Of a DNA stretch of 64,000 nucleotides, positions 1-12,500 are shown one piece after another. The DNA is from Micromussa lordhowensis (taxonomy: Eukaryota; Cnidaria; Anthozoa; Scleractinia; Lobophylliidae), in assembly GCA_964020085.1 (NCBI GenBank), contig OZ026598.1:6004024-6068023 (forward strand), written 5' to 3'. The notes under the pieces were generated by a model. That model saw nothing but the letters and a program-made list of their open reading frames with translations. It had not been told where the DNA came from and made no database searches. Each line of letters begins with the position of its first letter. The first letter of the stretch is position 1. A program made the position numbers and the translations under genes.

Positions 1-390
1 GGTCCCGAGGGGAACAGTGAGTTTTGTTTCCCGAGAATCTCGATGTTTCCCGAGACGAAGTCGAGGGAAACATTGAGATTCGAGGGAAACAAAATTCACT
101 GTTCCCCAAGGGACCAGTCATTAAGTGATTTGTTATATAGCAAAACAAAACAAAAGCAAATTTTGAAAAACGCGCTGAGATTCCAGCGACAACATCAGGC
201 CACGTGCAACAGCGGTCAACATTTCGCGGGTAACAGTGAACTGTTTCCCGTTTGACGTCATAGTTTTCGCAATGTTGCCCGCTCATGGCACTTGGCGGGA
301 AACAGTTTCATTGTTAGATGTCATGTGACCATGAACTAGCCAATGAATGGGCGCACTGTGGCGGGAAAAACGCCAGCTATATAACAATTT
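1..390 (+). mobile_element. Hairpin-bearing MITE, copy 1 (cut by window edge)
   Basis: Positions 1-120 form a long hairpin: the ggtcccgaggggaacag end pairs with the ctgttccccaagggacc end, with a centre near 52-66. It is followed by a 260-bp segment bounded by ttgttatatagc (about 130) and gctatataacaa (about 388). The same two-part unit occurs in reverse orientation at 13445-13843 and, diverged, at 61557-61925. The open frame inside it is a by-product of the palindrome. No transposase is present, so it is non-autonomous. Confidence 0.8.
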
Positions 391-570
391 CTATTTCTGT
401 TAGAAAATACCGCTGCGCCCTCGTCAACTATCACGCGATAGAAATCTCGAGCTCATAATCTAATTGTTAAATAGAAACAGGGTTTTAGACCAATCAGCGT
501 GCGTATTTGCTTTGGTTTATTTTCTAATGGTTCTTACTTATAGAGGAAGGAAACATATATACATACATAC

Positions 571-797
571 ATACTAATTGAAAACAGTTCAGGACTTCAG
601 GAGTGATTCATTGTTTTATTGCTACAGTTCTGTTTTGTATGGTCAAATATTGACCTCACTCACCAGACAAAGCAACATTCAGGGTCATTCGTTGATGTTG
701 CCTGATGAGTGTGGTCAATCTTTGACCATACGAACCAGAACTGTAGCAATAAAACAATGAATCACTCCTGAAGTCCTGAACTGGTTTCAATTAGTAT
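571..797. mobile_element. Palindromic MITE, 227 bp
   Basis: The ends atactaattg and caattagtat are inverted, and the pairing continues inward for about 90 bp per arm (the block with cagttcaggacttcagg pairs with cctgaagtcctgaactg). Only a short loop is left. Tandem atac repeats lie just upstream. The open frame at 578-760 lies inside the palindrome and is not a gene. Confidence 0.85.
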
Positions 798-929
798 ACA
801 TTGCTCCTCCAAGAGCTGAGCGCTCTTTGAAATCCATTCACCGCAAAAGAAAATATACATACATACATATGCATATGTATAACCTTATTAACATTGTTTT
901 TTGTTTCTTTATCATGTCCATGTTTCCGT

Positions 930-1068
930 GTGTTTGTTCGGTAATAGATCACAGAAGACGTCAAAATGTGCTAAGAACATCAGTGACACACTAGGCTGTT
1001 TCCTCGTTCCTTCCCCATTTTGTTCTGTGACGTCATCTGTGATCTATTGCTGAACAGACGCATGGCGA
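930..1068. repeat. Inverted repeat (MITE-like)
   Basis: The segment with tgttcggtaatagatcacag pairs with ctgtgatctattgctgaaca about 70 bp further on, and both arms continue with a tgacgtca-like core. This is consistent with a short foldback element. No coding content. Confidence 0.65.
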
Positions 1069-1289
1069 CAGGTAGTCTATTTGTTAAGTAGATACAGAAG
1101 AGAAACACGGCTTAGTGGAAGGGGTGGAAATTTCCGAGATACTATACAGATTTCATTTCGAAAGAAGCCGGATTTTTGCCTGTTTCTGCGCGTATATTTT
1201 CGATAAGCAAGTATGACTAAACACGATCAAGCATTAGTCATTGAGCTGGCATTTTACCAATAAACCTGATATTTGTATAGGAATATTTA

Positions 1290-1648
1290 AGCCCCTTCCA
1301 CAGTACGCCGGGAAAAATTTGAAAACGGTGTTTTCACTCTGAAAACGCATCAAATGCTTTCCTTCCAAACAATGCCGGAGAAATCACGCAACAATGAGCA
1401 GTCATCTCGGAGTTGTGCTTCAGGACTGAAAACGTTGGGAGACCGGGAAATCACATGATTGTCGTGATGTCATCGTGGTTTGAAACACTAAAACACAAAG
1501 GCGTTTTCAAATTCCTCCTGTTTGAAGAGCGTTTTCGAAAAGCTCCCTTTTAATTTCGTGACGGATTAGTGTGGACGGTAGGCCTCACCGTACTTAGAAA
1601 TAAAGCTGCGTTTTCAAATTTTTCCGGCGTTCTGTGGACAGGGCCTCA
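1290..1648. mobile_element. MITE with about 35-bp terminal inverted repeats
   Basis: The left end (ccttccacagtacgccggg then aaaaatttgaaaacg) is inverted at the right end (cgttttcaaatttttccgg then cgttctgtggacaggg). The interior is rich in the words gaaaacg and cgttttc. It is non-coding and non-autonomous. The interval between here and the next element (1649-2860) shows nothing I can identify. Confidence 0.75.
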
Positions 1649-2861
1649 TTTCACCTGCGGAAGAAATTATATACCGGTCAGTGATTAACGTATTGTTCTC
1701 TCGAATTTCGTTAAAATCCACTCACCTGTACAATTTTGACAGTTTTGTTCTTCAACTGTCACTCTATGCTAATTTCACGATACTTAATAATATCTTTGTC
1801 CAAGTTAATTCTAATTTACTTCTTTGTAAAAGTTGTCGAGTAGCATAACGAAATACTGGGAAAACAAATGCACATCTTTGCTGTGGAAGAAAATAAATTA
1901 AGCTCTATAAATTGTAGAAACGAAGTTTCCTTTAATCCGGCATGCAGTCACATTTATTGTTGGCATGGCCAGGAGTCTTAGGAAAAGGAATGACGAGAAT
2001 TTTTTTGTCACTTGCCGGAGCCTGAACTTCTGGTTCATATTTACATTTCATGTTTTACCCCAGCAAAATACATATACCCTTACATTGACTTTCAGGTACC
2101 AAATATACCCCTTAATTGCACAGTGCTACGATTCATTATGACTTTTCGACAGTCGACTAACTCTAGTACATTCAGTTCGGCTCCAGTGGGAAGAGCATTG
2201 TGCAATGACCGGTTTCTCTGGTGCACCTGTACTGATCGATCCAAGTCAGATCGTTCCACAAATAAAAAAGTTAGATCATTCCAAAATATACAGTTTTCGC
2301 GTTCCAAATTAGTTGAAGGAACGAGTTGCTAGTTGATACACATTAAATGCGCACGTCCCGGTTTGAAAGTATTCTAGCAAAAAAACCGTTTTTCCTTCGG
2401 AAACTGCACCTTAATTAAATCTCCAAGTATACTCTTGTGACCTGTTAAAAGTTGAATATATCGCAAACTACATGTAGGTTGTTCATGTGAGAACGAACTT
2501 CAAGTTCAAGGTCTACATTTACTCTATCGATTCTGAAAACAGTTTTGGTCAGTTTTCGTTCTGATCGATCAATGATCGGCATGATGTGAGCAGTACCTCT
2601 TAACTAGTACCTCTTAACTCTTAACTTAAGGATCCAAGTTTGTCAAACTCAAAGACTTAAATCAAGATGTACTAAAACATGGCAGGGAGCGAACTTGGTC
2701 GACCTCTAAAAAATTGTATAGTGTGAACTCTGTAAGTGCGAGCTTGATTTTCTGTGCATACTCAAGGAGATCTAAGTAGAAACTGTTAAACTAATAGGTA
2801 CGAGAGCAATTGAAAACCGCTGAACCGGTGAAGTTTGGCTGTTTTTGACGATCGACGACTA

Positions 2862-3310
2862 AGGCCGCGGCCACAGCACTAACGGGTTTTAAAAGTCTCC
2901 GAAGCGAAAATATTTTCGACCGTTCTAGCGTCTTCGAATTGTATTTACCTGTCCATCCTAATGCTCACATAAAACACATACTTCTTGACACGTTTTCGCC
3001 TATCGTCCACGCTAAAACGTCCGAAAACGCTGATTGAAAAGACAGCCGGTATATGACGCTTTATTCCTCACCGTTGTCATAGGCCTCCGTTTTCACCTAT
3101 CCACATCAGAAAAAACGGAGCGTTTTCAATTGAAAACGACACGTTTTCCTAGAGGCTCCACATGTGAATCCGTTCCGAAGGCCTCCGTTTTCATCAGCGT
3201 TTTTGGTCGATTTATTGTGGACGAGAGGCTAAAACGCATCAAAAAGTGTCCGTTTTCACATGGAACGCGACCCTCACGTGCTGGAAACCATGCGCAATAT
3301 TTTTGCGCTC
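2862..3310. repeat. cgttttc-rich repeat, probably related to the MITE at 1290-1648
   Basis: This stretch repeats the words cgttttc and gaaaacg many times in both orientations and begins with aaggccgcggccacagc. That word usage matches the interior of the MITE at 1290-1648. No clean terminal inverted repeat was found, so the boundaries are approximate. The overlapping open frames on both strands are shadows of the repeat. Confidence 0.4.
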
Positions 3311-3584
3311 CTTGAAGTATTGTTAGCGCACCTTCTAGACTGCTATGGGTAACGACTATCAAAAAGATACTCTGGTCGGTTGCTGAACAGTCAAATGTTT
3401 TGAAACAGTTGTTATATGGCTAACCGCACGTGAGCGACCGCGCTTTTCTGATCAGCGGCTACTGCCATTAGAGTCTCCTTCCGCAACGCGATATCTCAGA
3501 ACTTACCGAAATGTTGTCACGATTGTATCTGAAGTGTAGTGTGTCTTGACTTATTTAGCTGCGTTTCCTCCTCTGGGAAGCAAA

Positions 3585-6500
3585 ATGATGGAAGAAGAGG
3601 ATTCCTATGGGTTTGAGCAAACCCTGGTAAGCTATAATCTTCTTTCAAAGTGTTTTTTCTCACATTGCGAACAACCATAAACACAAGCAAGTAACTTAAT
3701 AAGTTCTGTGGACTCACACTTGAATGTGAAACAAGACTTTCGTTTCGATTTCACCTTGAAAATTGCTCATTACGACCACGATTGAGAGAGAAACTTGCTT
3801 TTAGTCTGTGAATCCCATATATTCGCGTATATTTGAATGTATAAAGTTTGAATTGAATAAGGATGTTTTCATGTTGGATACGATGCCATTAACAACACGC
3901 ATTTATTAATTTGCAATTCTTGTCAGCAAGATATTCCTTCAACAACCAATAACCTTTTCAATAGGAATTGCTTTTACCTGCAGGTTAATACGAGCTTAAC
4001 TTCAAGGACTGCAAAAGTCTTATTAAATCCGTCTTCCAACTTAGGGCGTTTTTGAACAGTAACGACCGGTTATGCTTCGCTCAAAATTTAGACAATTTAA
4101 TGAACATATTTGTATTTCTAAATGGGTATCGTCGCTTACTAACAGCTTTGATATTGTCAGTGATTCTTCCTGATTTATTAAACGTAAATCCTAAATTGTA
4201 GAGAACGCTGGAGAAAGTTGTAAAACTGTTTCACAAAAGACGACGAAGATTAATGAAGATGTATAAAAGTTTTCATCACGTTTTGTGTACATGTGTTAAA
4301 TTGCTTGTACTATTAATTACCCAGATGTTGGTTCGAAATATTCATAGCAAGCTGTCCGGCATTTCAGACAATTTGACTGGTGTAGACCAGAAATCTATTC
4401 ACGTTGTCAATATTGGTCTTTTTTCCGATCGAGTATTTTATATACATGACAATTTTTAATAATAGAGATTTTCATTATATAAAAAAGTTATATTTAGAAT
4501 ATTGATAAGCTTAAAATAAAAGTGTTATAATTTATTTACGGGATGGACAAATATAAACGTAAGACTATTCAAATGTGTTTCACTTTATTCACAAAAATAG
4601 GATTTACCCAGCAAAAGATCATTTTGCACAAAAATATGTTTCTAGTATTGAATTTCCAAGTCACGTAAGAGCACTTAACATTTATAGTTCTGGCTTCTTG
4701 AGCATATCTTTTCTTTAGAAAAACATTTATTGATGAGTAAATTTGACACATTGCCAAAAAAAACTTCTCCCTTGAGTGTGTCAGGCACCCTGCCAAATGA
4801 TCATCACTGTGTTTTCAAAGTTCTTTATTTAGTCTTCGATCAAGTCCATGAGATGTCTTAAGAATTTGATTTATAAAATATTTAAGATAGTGCATATGTT
4901 CTCATTGGTCAACAGGTGTGTTTAGATTCATGAGAGTATGTAAACGCAGTTGTGACAAGAAACATTTTATAAAAGCTGTAGAGGTCTTTTTGTGTGTTTG
5001 CATAGCTTCATCTAAACACTTGGGGGATTGGGAGAATTCTTGAAAGTTATGTAAACCCTTGACTGCATCTTGGGTAAACCCAAGACACCCATAACTGTCT
5101 TAAATTCTCCAAATCCCCTAGTGCTTAGATGGGGCTATGTAAGCAGGGGTAAAGTTCACTATTACTTAAATGATTTCTTTACAAAAGTCGTGTGTCTTTA
5201 GATGTATGGTCGTTTTACAACCACACAACTTCAGAAGTATGCTAAAGAACAAGGTGCAAGGTTGCGAAGGGAGGAACAACAGAGGAGAGAGGAACAACAA
5301 GAAACAGAAGATGACTTTAGAACTTATGATCATTCATGGCTAGGTCCAGTTAAACGTAAGTAAATTTGCAACCAGAAAGCTTGGGTGGCCAAGACTTGAC
5401 ACAGTATAATCATACACGAGAGATGTTGCTTTAATACATTTATTTATTGCATTTCCAAGTACTAGAGGGAGTAAAAATATGTAATGCAAAAAAGAGTGTT
5501 TTTGATGACATTTGAGGTGTTTGGAAATGGATAAAGTACTTTCTAAAGTGCCCCTGTATGTTTGTGTGCATGCTTGTCTGTTGTGGTTATGTAGGTAAAC
5601 AAATTTTTAACAATAATTTCCAATCTAACATGTCTTCTAGACCTCTCTATTTCAACCACTATTAACTTAGTGTTAGTGGGGAAATACAGTAGTCTACGCT
5701 AATTTCACATGAAGTTGTGGCACATCAATGGCAAAGACCTCAGGAGTGAAGATTGTGCCAAACCTGTTTGAATAAAAATAACATTCAGCTCCTGCTCTGG
5801 GGTTTGACACAAATATTCTTGTTGCACCTTGTACCCTCAGATAACTGGATGACAAGGGCGCATGTATATTATTGTAGTTACTGTAATTTAAAATTGATCT
5901 CAGTAAAATTTTGATGTTTTGACCATATGGCAATAATTTTCTTTGAGTTAGTTACTTTTTCAATTTATCCCCAGTCAAAAATAATTGCTGGCAAGAGATA
6001 CATTGAAAAAAAAAGTTACCGTAACTTATTAGAAGAAACAAAAGTTTTGCATATAGTTGAAATATTTTCTGAGACCAAAACCTAACTACAACCTATACAG
6101 TGTATGTAGTATTTTGGATCCTTGATTAAACACTGATGTTTAATTTAAAAACACTACATGTATATCCTATAGTGTTAGTGAATACACTGCTAAAAGCACT
6201 TATGTTTGTAAATAAACACTCACTACATTACCTGCAAAAAGCATTTCAGAATGTGTTGTTCCTGAAAATACCCATAACCTTCCCAAAGAATCTTCTTGGT
6301 TTCTATCCCCTCAATCCCTCTAGAAATTTCAGTTTTGGTTTATGCTTTCATTTTTACTTTTGGGAACCCCTCCCCCTTGTAGAATTTCCAAAAACCCTCC
6401 TTGATGTGGATATGGATATTTGCTGGAACAATGCATATGAAAATTAAAATGATTTTACCTCAGGATTTTGCTGAGAATAAAGTGGTGTAAAATTAAAGCA

Positions 6501-9500
6501 GATTGAGCTCTGGATATTGACATGGGGAAAATTATTTTTACTCTGTTTGTTTGGTCATATTTGGATCTAAGTTTGATCGCTCATTTACTTGAAGTGATTT
6601 TTTTGCAAGTTTTACACTCCACACTGTTTTGTGTAGTAACAAAATTAGGCTAACACACACATGACATTGAATCAGGTGTTTACATTGCGTGGAAAAGAGG
6701 CCCCCTTTAATTTGCTTTGCAAAATAGCAGCCGCTTGCACTTGTTGTGTGAATCATGTAACCCAACAACCCATGTAACCCAACAACATGGTCTTCGAAGT
6801 CAAGCAAGGTGGAAAAAGAATGCTGGAGAGAAATGCTATTAATAAGTTCTTTTGGGAAGGATATGTTTACGATATTTATGTGTGTCGGCAGTTGGAGGAT
6901 TTCCATGTCAAGGCACATTGCTATAGATCTCTAAGGAATAGTGAAGAGCCTCCTCTTTTAGCCGTAATCTTTAGGGAGTGGGATGGCAGGGCAGAAGTTT
7001 TTAAAGCACACTGTTTGTGTAAGGGAGGAAGCCGTGGACATTGCAATCATGTGTTTGCATTATTGTTTCAGTTGAATTATTATTCATGTTTAAATATCAA
7101 AGACATCCCAAGTGATGCAACTTGTACAAGTCTACCCCAGTCCTGGCATATTCCGAGAGCAACCTCGTATCTGCCCTTTGCCTGTAATGGGAACTCATTA
7201 TTCCCGATCAGAAACTGACCAAAATGGAGAAAGGTCAAGAGATCCAGTCAGGTGTAAACTGTATGATGCGAGAGTACCGGCGTTAAGTGTGTACTGCAAG
7301 ACAACATGTGATGGATCATCAGGTCTTTCACCTAAACCAAAAAGAAACACCTCCTCTTTTTTCTTACTTGTTTTAAGTGACCAAGAGCCTGGTTTATCAA
7401 TAAACACAGTGTTTGGAAATTTACCCCTTGGGGCTTGCCTTGCCTTGCCTTGTCATGTACTTATTGACTTAAAGAAAGCTCATGCTGTAGAGAGAAGAAC
7501 TATGTTGCAGGGTGAATCTGCTGAATAGCTTAAGACCAAGAAAACTACAGACTTGCTGCCTCTGATTTTGTTAAAGTTTATTTCCGAGTTCAAAGGCCAC
7601 CAGAAACCATTGTTGAAAAATAGTTTTGAAGCAAATGATTTGACCAATGGAAGAGCAATTTCACAAGGCAAAGCAAAAGAGAAACTTGCCAGGACCATAT
7701 ACATGTATGCCAAAAAAAATGCAAAAACAAGTACCTGGTTTTGCAGTATTAATGCTGGGCTATCAGTTCATCCATCTCTGCCTTACCTTGGAGCAAGTAC
7801 TGATAGAAAGGTGTTTGAACTATCTACAGATTCTAAATGTGGTTTACTTGAAATAAAGTGCCTTTTCCAAATAGAGGTGAAACATTAGTCAGACCAAGCA
7901 GTTCCTGATCCAAATTTTTATCTTGAAAAGGTTGGAGGGAAATTTTACCTCAAGAAGAAACGCACCTGTGGATATTATGCTCAAGCACAGTGACAGTTTG
8001 CCCTTACTAGTTTTAAAATGGTGTGACTTTTGCGTCTATTTTCTCAGACTGAAATGAAATGTGTGTCGACAGAACCTATTTTGATACATACTACTGGGCA
8101 AATAAGCTCTTGCCAAAACTATGACAAGTTTATTTGCAGCATGCACTGCAATTCCTTGTCAGCAGAGCAAGGCCAGTGAACAGTTGTTCACATAGTGCAG
8201 AAGATACCATTCTTGTGAACAGTATTGAGACAGTTTAACAAGCACTATGACAAAATTATTAACCTTATGAGTGGTATGCTCTTGAAGGTCAACATCAGTG
8301 TGAAACACAACCAATCAATCAGTTAACACAGATAAGCATTAAATGTAAACACAATACATTTTGTACCTGTCCATTGCTAGATTGCAAAATCTATTGCACA
8401 TTTTGCTTGAAATCAATTATGATCATGTATAAGTGGTTTTCAGAACCCAAGCACTTGCCTCTGATTCATAATAGAAAAGGAATTTGAGCATTCATTTTTG
8501 CAGACACCAAATGCAAGGCAATGACTAGAAAATAAACTGCCACCTCTAAAACAGGCAAATCCTATGTGAAGATTATTTGCACTGATCCTCACAAGTTCCT
8601 TCCGTGTTGGTTTGAGTCAGACAAGCACTGGGTTCTGGAAACTGGAGAGAAGGCATGTCACGGACCATATTTGATTTATACTACCGAACATAGTTACAGG
8701 AATTATGGAGTGAAATGTGCGAAACCTTATCTTACAAATAGCCCTCACTACATGAATCCTATTCCTTGCCACGGTCTGCGTTTTAATGTCGCCATCTTCA
8801 AATCCTACCTTATCTTTTAGTTAAGATAGGGAGGAATATTTACTTTCAGATAGAGTTTTTTCAAGTCATTGTGGATATCAAAACCCTTGTCTGCCATGAT
8901 TGAATCTCCTTTTTAAAATTTCTCCTGACCTTACATTCTGTTTTCGGATTTCTAAAACATTCAGATCTTTCCACAATTTGTTTATCATTAACAGCCCCTC
9001 TATAAAGCTGAGAGATAAACATGATCCCCCCTTTAGCATCAACACCAACAAGGCATTTCATTGTAGTGTGAGATTTGTATGTGCTGTAAGTCTCGCTGTG
9101 TTTCTGAAGAGCAGTAGGCACTTGAATTTTAAGTTCTGTTGCATCAGTGACGTGATCACAATGTTATTTGGGTACTTCTCTAAGAACTCTACAGGTGAGT
9201 TATTCAAAATGATGTCTCTATGGGGCCATGTTTTGAGACTTTGAAGTGTTACATACAGGTAGTTAATACAGGTAAGGAATATATTAACTACTGTGTTCTC
9301 TGTAACACAAAATCTTTCTACGGGATAAAAAGTTGAAAGACCTATTCTCAGTTTCATCAGTACAAGAAGGCATTCATCCTCCACTTACAGTTTATGAGCA
9401 GAAGGCCTTGTCAAGGTTGTGTTGTCCTGGTCCTCGTCATCATTAAATTCATCTTGATCATCATTACATTATTCAAACAGTTTCTCTGTGTCAATGACAA

Positions 9501-12500
9501 TTGATTTTCTTGTTACAGTATCCAAATAAATCAGCATTTTTCTATCTAGATTAGGCAACAAGAATTGTACATTATTCATGGTTTACCATGACTGTTAAAT
9601 CCAGTAAAATGGGGTTGTACATTTGGAAAGTAGGTGGGATACAGAAAACTTAATATGTAAACATGGAATTCTAAGATACATCTAATTTGCTACAGATGTC
9701 ATCCTCATATGTTTGTGTCTTTCGGAAAATGAGTTCTTTGCCAGTACTGGTACAGGTAGAGACAGCCATGTCACCTTCTCCTTCAGATGCTGTATCCGTT
9801 GCTTCTTCTTTTTCAGTTCTGCTTTGATTCAGCTTTTCTAAAGCGGAGCTCTTCACTGGTTGAACCTTCTCCTGCTTATCTTTATTCCACAAAAAAATTG
9901 AAGGGACTGCATTGACCTTCAAATGCTTTTTGCTAAAGTTTGGATTAATAAAATTGTCTGATGTTAAGTGTTTGCTGTAGATCTTTGTAGGGCGATTAAT
10001 GTTGAAATATCATGGATCTCTTTTCATTTTCGTGATCCAAACAGAGAGAAGAATTTTAGAATTTAATGGTATTCCATGAAAAGAAAGATCCTTCCAGTTA
10101 GCAGAGCTGTTGTGACAGCCTCCAGCACAGCAAAACTGTGGCATTGTGTCATTTTTTTCTCTAAATGTCAACACGAATGCACATGTTTAGGCTGTTGTTG
10201 TACCCAATACAAGTTATGTGACACCCGCGTGTGAGTTAGCGGAATTTGTCTATTGTCTGGAATGTTTTGATTGGTAAGCGTCGTGTGTGCAGGTGCTACA
10301 TGTATTAGAGGTTAAAGGGAAAAAAAGATTGTTAACAACTTTAAAACAACTAAAATTACATTTTACTGCTTGTTTTAACCTGTACCTCTGAACATTAAAT
10401 AGCCTTCTAGAGGTACATGGAAATTCCCATTGTATGTCTTTAAAAATATTTCACTCAGACACTGGAGTTGGAAGGAGACCGGGGAAGTTCTAGTGGTCTA
10501 TTATTGCCGGTCTGTCACAGTAGGCCACCTAGCCAGTAGTATATTAAACCCTGGAGAGAAAGGACCAGATTTAATTAAGCCTGGCCAGAGTCTAACTCGC
10601 TGAGTGATCTTTGTTATGGCACCCTACTCTCACAGTGCCTCTTTCCACCTGTAGTTGTATCATTAAGCTATTGTGAATGTACCATTATCAGAAACAATAA
10701 TGGGTGTTACTTATCCAACACTGGAAATGCTCCAGAACAACTAACGTACTGTATTATTTTGCTTTTATTGACTGCAACAATCAGATCAGCTTCTGGAGCC
10801 AAGCTGTCTGTGATGCTATGTTGACTTTATAAATATGCATGACTAAGTTTCTTCAGTCACAGGCAATTATAGCTAAAATTGACCAGTGAGATTTCTCCAT
10901 TTGCTGGTCCAATATTTCTCCAAGTATTGGATTGGGCACTGCCCTGAAAGATCCCTCAGTGTGACTGTTGACAATTCTCTGTGTTTTATGCTTTTCTTGC
11001 TTTCCAAGAGAATTAACAATTCGTAACAAATGATTTTTTCTTTTAATTCTCTTACAAGTCCTTCTTTGAGAACATCAAACATGATTAAATGCGACATAAA
11101 ATCCCAGAATTGGATGCTGGAAATGCGCTTCAGTCTTCAGTTGCCCCCACTAAAATATTACTTGCCCAATTGGTGCATAATGCTCATTCCTTATTAACTA
11201 CATCATTTACAGTGTACTAAGTACTGTCTATAATCAGTGATAGGCTATAACAAAATGAGCTTACTAGTACTAGACTAGGTGAAAGACACTGGACGTAAAG
11301 AAACATGCCATCTTGAATCTACCATGTGCTTTATTAGTAGCGCCAGACCTTCTGTTGTACGCAGGCCCGTAGGGAGGGGGGTGCGATCGGTGCGCCCGCA
11401 CCCCCCCACAGACTGCTGAGGTCCACTTTTTTGTTAAAAAAAATAAATAGTAAAAAAAAAATAATAGTGTTGTTCTGTTTGCCAAGATGCACCCAAGGAG
11501 GCTTGAGCTTGGCACACTTCTGAAAGATCGTGATGATCAGCAGCCAGCCGAGTGAATGATACGGATTTACAACTTTATTTCTATTTTTGTTATTTTTAAA
11601 TAGTGACATTGGCATTGTTATTCTCTACATTGTAAAATACATACGTAAAGCATTCTCTTTGCCAAAAAAAAATCAATTTTGAAGTTCAAAATTTGACAAA
11701 TATCCACGTTTTTAGGTTCGCTTTTAGCGACCTATATTGCTATCATTTTGACCTTCAAAACGCACGAAATGAAGTCTCAGACAACTTAATTTTCAAAATT
11801 TCCCGGTGGCAGCATGCCCCCGGACCCCCCTAGTAAAGAGCGCCTCCGGCGCTCGTTGGTCCGTATAATCAACTGATCGCACCCACCCGTAAAAGATCCT
11901 GGCTACGGGTCTGGTACATAACATCCAATATGGTAATAAGTATGCTAGGATTTTACATTAATCCATGCTTTCAACTCATTGTTTTGCTCATCTTACTGTT
12001 TTAAGTTTTAAAATTGTTTCTGATTGGAAATTATCACTAACAAGACTACTGACAGAGGTTAATTTCACTTGCCCACCAGACCACCAAACTTCCATTTTCA
12101 CTTGCCCAAGGGCAAAATTTACTTGCCCTGGGCAATTGGACCTGGTTTTTTTCCTGACCTGCCATGATATTTCAGAGCAATAATTTTTCAATGATATTTT
12201 TTCTTGGCTTTTCTTTAATAGGAATTTTTGGGTAATTTCCCAAATCTCCCTTCCCCTTAATAATAGTCTATCCTCAACCTATTTGTTTGCATAAAGCATT
12301 TGTTGATTTCAGGTAGGTTGTGCTGATAGGGTAGTAGTCATCAATAGTAATAGAACTTTCCATTGTAATTATTTGTTCAGTCATAATTGTATTAATCATC
12401 TTGTAATGTGGCAATGGGCAGTGTGTAACTTTTGCCCCATATCAAATAGGACAACTACTTACTCTTTGACCTACATGTAGATCAGGATCTATGATCTAGT

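Noticed and set aside
578..760. 60-residue open frame
   Set aside because: It lies inside a near-perfect palindrome; both halves encode each other's reverse complement.
2012..2332. 106-residue frame with an antisense frame over it
   Set aside because: No domain, no splice context, and no similarity to anything I recognise; typical chance frame.
8566..8820. 84-residue plus frame
   Set aside because: Lies just beyond the decayed antisense transposase and has no recognised domain; likely chance.
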